From contig NZ_KN050805.1 in NCBI RefSeq assembly GCF_000746085.1, positions 146,512 to 210,511 on the forward strand: a stretch of 64,000 nucleotides of DNA. Direction: 5' to 3'. The translations under genes and the position numbers were made by a program. Below are positions 27,666 to 33,954 of this stretch, one piece after another (positions within the stretch are counted from its first letter, which is position 1; each line of letters opens with the position of its first letter). Source of the DNA: Methylocapsa aurea (lineage in GTDB: Bacteria > Pseudomonadota > Alphaproteobacteria > Rhizobiales > Beijerinckiaceae). Below the pieces are notes generated by a model that worked only from the letters and a program-made list of their open reading frames with translations, was not told the DNA's origin and searched no databases.

Positions 27666-28163
27666 ATGAGTATTTCTGCAACAGCACATACAAAATTGTA
27701 CGTTTCTACCGAGTCTTACCCTGTCGGGTCAGCCTCTAGTAACCTTATTCTCACGAATTACACGACTGGCGTTGCCTGGAACGCTGTTGGAAACATCGAA
27801 TCCATCGGCGAATTCGGCGACTCTGCAAGCGTCGTCAAGTTCGAGACGATCGAATCAGGCCGCGTTGAAAAGCTTAAAGGCATCGCCGATGCTGGGACGC
27901 TCACACTGGAATGCGCCCATGATCCTAGCGACGTTGGCCAAACGGAACTTCGCGAAGCCGCAACTGAAACTGTTCAGCGCGCCTTCAAAGTTGTTCTCCC
28001 CGATCCCCTGAACGCGACTGGTACGGGCACGACTTACTACTTCCGTGGTCTTGTAATGTCGGCGCGGACCAAGCTAGGCAAGGCTTCCGACGTTATCATC
28101 CAGTCGTTCGAAACCGAGGTTAATACCGCTGTTCTCTTGGTTGCTGCGACGGCGGGCGCGTAA
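27666..28163 (+). CDS. Phage major tail tube protein
   Basis: Product of 165 aa. The pattern of a structured core with FETIESGRVEKLKGIADAGTLTLE and YYFRGLVMSARTKLGKASDVI is typical of siphophage tail tube proteins (lambda gpV-like and related). It is followed four bases later by a tail assembly chaperone-like gene, the usual pairing. A terminator precedes it, so it may have its own promoter in the short AT-rich gap at 27637-27665. Confidence 0.82.
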   Translation: MSISATAHTKLYVSTESYPVGSASSNLILTNYTTGVAWNAVGNIESIGEFGDSASVVKFETIESGRVEKLKGIADAGTLTLECAHDPSDVGQTELREAATETVQRAFKVVLPDPLNATGTGTTYYFRGLVMSARTKLGKASDVIIQSFETEVNTAVLLVAATAGA

Positions 28164-28167
28164 GACC

Positions 28168-28755
28168 ATGACTCTGGCGGCAGACGAGATCATTTTAACA
28201 ATCGACAATAGCGAAATCCGTCTTCGCCCGACGCTTCGCGCGGCGATGCGCCTCGAACAAAAATACAATGGCTTCGACAAATTGCTTGAAGCCATTGCCG
28301 ACGAAAATCTGTCAGTCATGGCGGACATTATCCGCGCGACTGCTACCGGCTATACGAGCATTCCAGATCTAATCGAGGAAATCGGGCTTCACCCTCTTCG
28401 CGTCGGAATCAACCATCTGGTTCCGCCGCTTATTTCCCTCGCTTTTCAGCTTGCCGGTTTTGACGAAGATTCGAAACCTGAGTCTGAAAGCAAATCGCGA
28501 GTCACATTCGCCGAGCACCACAAGAAACTTTTCCAAATTGGAACCGGGTGGCTCGGCTGGACACCAGAAACGACCTGGAACGCGACCCCTTCGGAAATCA
28601 TCGAGGCTTATAACGGTCGCGTCGATTTGCTGAAAGCTATCTTCGGAGCAAGCGAAGAGGAAAAGCCGAACGTTGATCTAGCGACGCAAGCCCGAGTCGC
28701 CCTGGCGCGCTTCCCGATGCAAATCGTCACGCCCGAAGAGGTTGCGGCAGCATAA
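28168..28755 (+). CDS. Fused tail assembly chaperone (TAC_11-like plus C-terminal TAC domain)
   Basis: Product of 195 aa from the ATG at 28168. Residues 1-100 (IILTIDNSEIRLRPTLRAAM, KYNGFDKLLEAI) resemble the GTA gp10 family. The C-terminal third (LGWTPETTWNATPSEIIEAY) resembles the small gp10.1-like chaperone motif in which W.P..FW..TP.E is conserved. The two are normally separate genes, so this looks like a natural fusion. It follows the tail tube gene, as expected for a chaperone, and its TAA overlaps the ATG of the HNH gene. Confidence 0.68.
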   Translation: MTLAADEIILTIDNSEIRLRPTLRAAMRLEQKYNGFDKLLEAIADENLSVMADIIRATATGYTSIPDLIEEIGLHPLRVGINHLVPPLISLAFQLAGFDEDSKPESESKSRVTFAEHHKKLFQIGTGWLGWTPETTWNATPSEIIEAYNGRVDLLKAIFGASEEEKPNVDLATQARVALARFPMQIVTPEEVAAA

Positions 28756-29102
28756 TGCCGGTTCGCGCGCCTAGAATTTGCTCTTGCGGAAACATCGTTC
28801 CATCAAACGAGCGTTGCGCCTGCCAGATCAAGCGCGACCAAGAGCGTAAATATCGGTTCGACCAAACAAGACCAAATGCCCGCAAGCGCGGATATACGGC
28901 GGAATGGACAAAGGAAGCCAAAGCTTTTCTCAAGGCTAATCCGAACTGTCGGAAATGCGGCGAGCCTGCCAGCGTTGTAGATCACATTCAACCACATCGC
29001 GGCAACATGCGGCTGTTTTGGAACAAAGCCAATTGGCAACCGCTCTGCACCCACTGCCACAACGTAACGAAACAATCCGAGGAAAAGCGCCTTGGCATTT
29101 AG
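28755..29102 (+). CDS. HNH endonuclease
   Basis: Product of 115 aa with a zinc-stabilised HNH nuclease core: CRKCGEPASVVDHIQPHRGN (the first H is in VVDHI), then LFWNKANWQPLCTHCHNVTK with the N and final H. The N-terminus adds two CxC-type cysteine clusters (CSCGNIVPSNERCAC). In HK97-like phages such enzymes usually sit beside terminase and aid cos cleavage; here it lies in the tail region, away from TerS/TerL. It overlaps the upstream stop by one base (TAATG). Confidence 0.9.
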   Translation: MPVRAPRICSCGNIVPSNERCACQIKRDQERKYRFDQTRPNARKRGYTAEWTKEAKAFLKANPNCRKCGEPASVVDHIQPHRGNMRLFWNKANWQPLCTHCHNVTKQSEEKRLGI

Positions 29103-29409
29103 TCAGAACGTCATCCTGCCGCCTAACTCGACTTGGATAGACATCGGCCCAGGACCACTCAAAATCGAGGGCAATAGTCGCGTAATGTATTTTGTCTCGG
29201 ACGATTTCCCGACCGTAACGCATGGCCCCTTTGTCGGCCTCGGAACGCTGGAAGAAATCTCGAACGCCGCGAACCACATTTGGGTGAAAAACACAGCCAA
29301 ATGCTACGTGGAACTTTTCATCGTAGCACCCTCAATAATTGTTATCCCGCCTTCCAACAATCCAAACGAAGGACTTGGAATGTTATTCACCTTTGGTGTC
29401 GAGTTTTAA
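29092..29409 (+). CDS. Phage hypothetical protein
   Basis: Predicted 105-aa beta-rich protein (VILPPNSTWIDIGPGPLKI, VMYFVSDDFPTV, KCYVELFIVAPSIIVIPPS). The start appears to be TTG at 29092, overlapping the HNH gene, with GAGG ten bases upstream. No family recognised. Its position among tail genes suggests a structural or decoration role, which is inference. Confidence 0.55.
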   Translation: MAFSQNVILPPNSTWIDIGPGPLKIEGNSRVMYFVSDDFPTVTHGPFVGLGTLEEISNAANHIWVKNTAKCYVELFIVAPSIIVIPPSNNPNEGLGMLFTFGVEF

Positions 29410-29411
29410 TA

Positions 29412-29762
29412 ATGCCAATCCAGACCTTCAATCCGCCAGTAAAGCCAAGCGCCGGACTCAGATCAAAACCGGAAATCAAAATCGCCAAAGCATCCTTCGG
29501 CGACGGCTATACGCAATCATCCCCGGATGGAATCAACTATGTTCGCCAAGTAGTTGAACTTACTTGGGACGTCTTAACCGCAAGCCAAGCAAGCTCAATA
29601 ACAACATTCTTTTCATCGCAAGGCGGTTATTTGTCTTTTCTTTATCAAATCCCTGGCGATTCTATGCAAATAAAGTATACTTGTGACGATTGGAGCGACA
29701 CGCATCTTTCAAACGGTCTACACAAGATTACCGCAACCTTCAGACAAAGTTTTAATCTTTAA
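29412..29762 (+). CDS. Phage minor tail protein, lambda gpM-like
   Basis: Product of 116 aa from the ATG at 29412. KIAKASFGDGYTQSSPDGINY, LTASQASSITTFFSSQGGYLSFLY and IKYTCDDWSDT follow the lambda gpM (Phage_min_tail) pattern, in which FGDGYxQ..P.G.N is the hallmark. gpM belongs to the tail-tip initiator. The usual partners gpL, gpK, gpI and gpJ are missing from this element, and the gene lies upstream of the tape measure gene rather than downstream. Confidence 0.83.
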   Translation: MPIQTFNPPVKPSAGLRSKPEIKIAKASFGDGYTQSSPDGINYVRQVVELTWDVLTASQASSITTFFSSQGGYLSFLYQIPGDSMQIKYTCDDWSDTHLSNGLHKITATFRQSFNL

Positions 29763-30478
29763 TGACAACGAACGAAACGGAACAAAAGTATCAGCTTCGC
29801 GCCCTATGGACTGCGGTTATTACCCAAGCCTTCGACGATTCTAAGTATATAGGCGTAGATAAGCGCGCAATCCTAGATCGATCCGAAGCAAGAGCTTGGC
29901 TAACAGGTCACTCAAAAGACTTCCTAGACGCCTGCTCCCTCGCGGAAGTAGACCCGGATTATATCAGAAAGAACGCCCGCGACGTAATTGAACAAGCGAA
30001 GCGCGACGAAGTTACAAAAACACCTCGCAAACGCGGTCTCTCACCTAATGAGAGATTCTTTGAGCATGACGGCAAAACTCTAAACATTATACAATGGGCA
30101 GACTTAGCAGGTATTTCGTACACGACAATGCTACTGCGATTAAAGCAGGGTTACACAATCTCACATATCCTTGATCTTTATTTGTATAAGACGATACGAG
30201 ACAAAAGAGCAGCTAAGACGCTTATAGAACATGACGGAAAGTCTCAGAGCATTTCAAACTGGTCAAAAGATCTAAAGATGGGTCGGCGTACTTTAGAGAG
30301 GTACATTAGCCAAGGCTTATCTATTAAAGAGATCCTTGAGCTTAGGAAGATTGAAAGTAAAGCGAAGAACCCGAACCTGTTGCATAAAAGAAACACCAAG
30401 GCCGGGGGTAGGTCGGAAGTTATTGATATTATTAAGGAACCGGCGGCGGATGGTTCGCTCTATATTTTTTCGATTTAG
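29762..30478 (+). CDS. Unknown phage protein with two 39-residue helical repeats
   Basis: Product of 238 aa; the DNA is clearly AT-richer than its neighbours. Two repeats at about residues 99-137 and 154-192 share EHDGK, a central W, a short helix-turn-helix-like stretch (SYTTMLLRLKQGYTISHIL versus GRRTLERYISQGLSIKEIL). Such repeats resemble the NUMOD-like/DNA-binding motifs found beside homing-type nucleases. No nuclease domain is visible. The N-terminal part (DRSEARAWLTGHSKDFLDAC) is a separate helical unit. It starts at the stop of the gpM-like gene (TAATG). Possibly a moron inserted in the tail module; function unknown. Confidence 0.65.
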   Translation: MTTNETEQKYQLRALWTAVITQAFDDSKYIGVDKRAILDRSEARAWLTGHSKDFLDACSLAEVDPDYIRKNARDVIEQAKRDEVTKTPRKRGLSPNERFFEHDGKTLNIIQWADLAGISYTTMLLRLKQGYTISHILDLYLYKTIRDKRAAKTLIEHDGKSQSISNWSKDLKMGRRTLERYISQGLSIKEILELRKIESKAKNPNLLHKRNTKAGGRSEVIDIIKEPAADGSLYIFSI

Positions 30479-30524
30479 GATTTCAACATATGCACATATC
30501 TTTATATACTTTTAAGGCTTTGAA

Positions 30525-30812
30525 ATGACGGATTATATCGACCTTGCTGATCTGAAAGCGCACTTGAATATCATCGGCAACGATGATGATGAACTTCTAA
30601 ACAGCAAGATCAGCGCAGCTTCCGAGTGGATTGATACATGGATTCTTCCGCTTGATCCTTTGCTACCGGTTCCCAATCCTCTTCGGGAAGCAGTTCGAAA
30701 GCTTGCGGCGGATTTCTATGAACATCGAGAGAGTTCGAACAACGAAGCAACTATCGAGACTCAATTCGACGTTTTTATACTTCTTTTGCCCTACCGGGAA
30801 TTCGAATTTTAA
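30525..30812 (+). CDS. Head-tail connector protein (HK97 gp6-like)
   Basis: Product of 95 aa that would bind below the portal as the adaptor ring. YIDLADLKAHLNI...DDELLNSKISAASEWIDTWI is the standard start of the gp6-like connector family, followed by LREAVRKLAADFYEHRE. It is the first of four small head-tail joining genes (30525-31950) packed with 0-4 base gaps or overlaps. Confidence 0.88.
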   Translation: MTDYIDLADLKAHLNIIGNDDDELLNSKISAASEWIDTWILPLDPLLPVPNPLREAVRKLAADFYEHRESSNNEATIETQFDVFILLLPYREFEF

Positions 30813-31223
30813 ATGAGCATCGAATCTCTTCGCCAGCGTCTCGCATCCATCCCCAAAAGCGTCAGGGAAGCCGTACAGCCTGCCCTCGCCAAATCCGGCA
30901 ACGAACTCGCCTCGGCAATGAAAGCCCTTGCAGCGCCCTCGCGAGACACTGGCGCTTTGATCGACTCGATTCATGTAACCTTAGGCGGGCAAACCACGCC
31001 CCCTTATTCGCAACCGGGCGGAGCTACGCTTGTTCCTGAGAACGCCATTGCGGTCACTGTTGGGGATAAGGAAGGTCGTTATTCACACCTCGTGGAATAT
31101 GGGACGGCGCAAGCAGCGGCACAACCATTTTTCTGGCCTGCTTATCGCCTTCTAAAGAACCGGATCAAGCGCCGCATAACGACTTCCATTAATAAATCCG
31201 TTCGGGAAGGCTGGACAGCGTGA
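30813..31223 (+). CDS. HK97 gp10-like head-tail joining/neck protein
   Basis: Product of 136 aa. SVREAVQPALAKSGNELASAMKALAP-type start, PSRDTGALIDSIHV and SHLVEYGTAQAAAQPFFWPAYR are the hallmarks of the HK97_gp10-like family (YGT....PFFxPA). It starts one base after the gp6-like gene and overlaps the next by four bases. Confidence 0.9.
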   Translation: MSIESLRQRLASIPKSVREAVQPALAKSGNELASAMKALAAPSRDTGALIDSIHVTLGGQTTPPYSQPGGATLVPENAIAVTVGDKEGRYSHLVEYGTAQAAAQPFFWPAYRLLKNRIKRRITTSINKSVREGWTA

Positions 31224-31636
31224 CCGAGGCGTCTCTTGCCCTTCAGGAAGCCATTAGAGCCGTCCTGATAGCCAATCTCCCCTTAGCGGCTATGGTTGCA
31301 CCCGAAGCGATCTTTGACCGTTCACAACGCCCTGAAATCTTCCCATGCATTATCATCGGCGACGGTCAAACGGTCTTGGAAGACACAGCCTATGACCGGC
31401 GCGTGATTCGAGTTTTCAGCGATCTTCACGTTTGGACAAATGAGGGCGATCTTTCTTCGGTCAAGATCATTGCTGGCGCGGTTCAGGAAGCCCTACGCGG
31501 CGTTGTTCTGACCTTGCAGGATCATAGCGTTGTCGATTTCAAAATAGCCTCAACGCGCTTCGGCGCCGATCCTGGCGGGCAGCACGCCCATGCCGTTATC
31601 GGCGCCGAAGCGCTCTTACAGGAATCCGCACAATGA
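31220..31636 (+). CDS. DUF3168 tail-completion protein
   Basis: Product of 138 aa. It begins ASLALQEAIRAVLIANLPL and has FPCIIIGDGQTV and LHVWTNEGDLSSVKIIAGAVQEAL (landmarks), which match DUF3168, the tail terminator/completion family (lambda gpU-like role). GTG start overlapping the upstream stop; its own stop overlaps the next gene by four bases. Confidence 0.88.
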   Translation: MTEASLALQEAIRAVLIANLPLAAMVAPEAIFDRSQRPEIFPCIIIGDGQTVLEDTAYDRRVIRVFSDLHVWTNEGDLSSVKIIAGAVQEALRGVVLTLQDHSVVDFKIASTRFGADPGGQHAHAVIGAEALLQESAQ

Positions 31637-31950
31637 TGGCTGGAAAATTAGATCGACCGATCATTGTCGAGCGCTCGACAACCGTAACAAATTCGCTCGG
31701 AAAAGTGATTCAGACTTGGACTCCGCACGTCTTGGCGCGCGCCCAAATATTCAACCAAAAGATCGATTCCGTTGAACATGCTTCGGGCTCGATTACGGAC
31801 TCCAAATTGATTTTTAGAATCCGTTGGATTGCGGACATAACCCTTGATGACCGAATTATGTACGCGAACAAACCGTATTTAATAAAAGAGCTTTCTGAAA
31901 TCCAACGCAGGCGCGGCTGGAATATCACCGTTGAAAGGCAAGGCAAGTGA
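31633..31950 (+). CDS. Head-tail adaptor (Phage_H_T_join family)
   Basis: Product of 105 aa. MAGKLDRPIIVERSTTVTNS, then VIQTWTPHVLARAQI and DRIMYANKPYLIKELSEIQRRRGW, the standard stopper/adaptor family order. It closes the neck between connector and tail. It overlaps the terminase small subunit by four bases. Confidence 0.88.
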   Translation: MMAGKLDRPIIVERSTTVTNSLGKVIQTWTPHVLARAQIFNQKIDSVEHASGSITDSKLIFRIRWIADITLDDRIMYANKPYLIKELSEIQRRRGWNITVERQGK

Positions 31951-32354
31951 CCCGAGGCTGTAGACCAAAGAACATCGTCAAAGGCTCCAGCACCCTGGAC
32001 AATATCCCCAAATGTCCGGCTTGGCTTTCGAGTCATGCAAAATCGGAATGGAAGCGCGTCGCGCCGATCCTTGTCGAAAGAAATGTTCTGACCGAGGCGG
32101 ATTTGCCGACGCTCGAAAGCTATTGTTGTTCCGTTGGAACGATCAGAGAATGCCAGACACAAATCAGCCGGGACGGAATAACCGTCGTCACGCCGCACGG
32201 AATCAAACGGCATCCGGCTGTTGGCATCCAAAACGCGGCGCAAACTACGGCGCGGCTCTTAGCGAACGAACTTGGATTGACGCCCGTTAGTCGCTCGCGT
32301 CCTAGCGTTCGCGATCAAATGCCCGAAGGCGAAGACGACCTTGGCTTGGACTGA
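31947..32354 (+). CDS. Terminase small subunit, P27 family
   Basis: DNA-recognition subunit of the packaging motor, 135 aa. It has the P27-type pattern: CPAWLSSHAKSEWKRVAPILVE, LTEADLPTLESYC, and HPAVGIQNAAQTTARLLANELGLTP near the C-terminus (landmarks). It overlaps both neighbours, so neck genes and terminase appear to be one transcript, an order inverted relative to HK97. Confidence 0.88.
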   Translation: MTRGCRPKNIVKGSSTLDNIPKCPAWLSSHAKSEWKRVAPILVERNVLTEADLPTLESYCCSVGTIRECQTQISRDGITVVTPHGIKRHPAVGIQNAAQTTARLLANELGLTPVSRSRPSVRDQMPEGEDDLGLD

Positions 32355-33942
32355 TTCATATCCGGCGTGGATTTTTGATGATTCCCCTATCGATGACCCG
32401 TTTGGATTTGGCGAGCGCGCGGTCAAGTTTCTACGGGCTTTAAAGCATCCTAAGACGGGCAAAGGCTTCCAGCTTGATCCTTGGCAAGAAAGGATCGTCA
32501 GGCGCATCTACGGCCCGCGCAAGCCCGATGGAACGCGCATCGTTAAGAACGTCGTTATGATGGTGCCACGCGGCGCTAGAAAAACGACGCTAGGCGCTGC
32601 ATTAGGACTCTTGCATACCATCGGCCCTGAGAAGGTTCCGGGCGGTCAGATCATTTGCGCCGCTTATGACCGCGATCAGGCGCGCATCGCCTATGAGGAA
32701 GCATCGGGCATTGTTTGCGCCGACAAGCGGATTCAATCCGTCGTCAGGATGCTAGATTACCGGCATCAAATTATCCATTCGAAGAGCCGGGCGAATCTTC
32801 GGGCGGTTTCTTCCGACGCGGCGGCGCAAAACGGAAGGACGCCTTCGTTCGTTTTGTTTGATGAGATTCATGCTTGGCGCGATCGAAAGCTATATGATGT
32901 TTTGCGTACCGGACTCTCGAAAACATCTGGCACGCTTTCGGTAACAATCTCACAAGCAGGACGTGGGCAAGAGAACGTCGCCTATGAAATCTTCGACTAC
33001 GCCCGCAAGGTGGCGCGCGGCGAAATTGAAGACGCTGGAACGCTTCCAATCCTGTTTGAGACGGCCCAAGACGCGGATTGGCGCGACGAAGATGTTTGGT
33101 TCAAATGCAATCCCGGTCTGGCGCTTGGCTATCCTGATCTTGACGCCCTACGCCAAGAGGCGCGCGAAGCTGAAAACCGCCCTGCCCTACGCGAGAAGTT
33201 CAAAAACGATCATTTGAATATTTGGCTCGATCATTCGAGCGACCCATTTGTTGACATGCAAATTTACGATCAGGGTTCCGCGCCGATCGATCTTGATGCG
33301 CTGGCAGGTCAACCATGCTGGCTTGGAGTCGACCTTTCCAGCAATGGCGACCTGACATGCATTGTTGCGGCTTGGCGTGACGGCAAGGGCGGCTATATCG
33401 TGCATCCTTGGTTCTTTTGTCCAGCTGATAATCTTCGACGCCGCGCGGACAAAGACGGCGTTCCCTATCCGACATGGGCGGAAGACGGATTCATTCTGCC
33501 GACCGAAGGCAACGTTGTGGATTTTCGATATGTCGAGGGAACGATTCGCGATCTATGCGAGCGCTTCGACGTGCGAGAAATTGCCTTCGATCCGCACCTT
33601 GCGCGAAACATGCTGAACAATCTTTTGGAAGATGGATTTGCGGCTGTTGAGTTTCGTCAAGGTTGGGTTTCGATGGCACCGGCGATCAAGGAGCTAGAAA
33701 GATCGATTCTTTCCGGCAAGTTTCAGCATGGCGGGCATCCAGTTCTTCGTTGGAACTTCGACAACATCGCTTGCACTGAAGATAGCGCGGGAAATCGCGC
33801 GTTCAACAAAGGCAAGAGTCGAGACAGAATCGACGGCGCTGTTGCTACGGCGATGGCTGTTGCTAGAGCTTTTTCCGGCGACGATGAACGTAGCGTTTAT
33901 TCCGATATTTCAGAACGCCCCGATGGGCTCTTATTCTTTTAG
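32341..33942 (+). CDS. Terminase large subunit
   Basis: ATPase/nuclease that packages DNA, 533 aa. Walker A lies at about residues 75-84 (VPRGARKTTL), Walker B is VLFDEIHAW, and the coupling motif follows in TLSVTISQAG. The RNase H-like nuclease domain starts near LGVDLSSNGDLTCIVAAW (metal Asp) and includes EIAFDPHLARNML and DGAVATAMAVARAF with further acidic residues. TTG start overlapping the TerS end by 14 bases. Intact and full length, so packaging may still work. Confidence 0.93.
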   Translation: MAWTDSYPAWIFDDSPIDDPFGFGERAVKFLRALKHPKTGKGFQLDPWQERIVRRIYGPRKPDGTRIVKNVVMMVPRGARKTTLGAALGLLHTIGPEKVPGGQIICAAYDRDQARIAYEEASGIVCADKRIQSVVRMLDYRHQIIHSKSRANLRAVSSDAAAQNGRTPSFVLFDEIHAWRDRKLYDVLRTGLSKTSGTLSVTISQAGRGQENVAYEIFDYARKVARGEIEDAGTLPILFETAQDADWRDEDVWFKCNPGLALGYPDLDALRQEAREAENRPALREKFKNDHLNIWLDHSSDPFVDMQIYDQGSAPIDLDALAGQPCWLGVDLSSNGDLTCIVAAWRDGKGGYIVHPWFFCPADNLRRRADKDGVPYPTWAEDGFILPTEGNVVDFRYVEGTIRDLCERFDVREIAFDPHLARNMLNNLLEDGFAAVEFRQGWVSMAPAIKELERSILSGKFQHGGHPVLRWNFDNIACTEDSAGNRAFNKGKSRDRIDGAVATAMAVARAFSGDDERSVYSDISERPDGLLFF

Positions 33943-33954
33943 GGATCGAATTTT

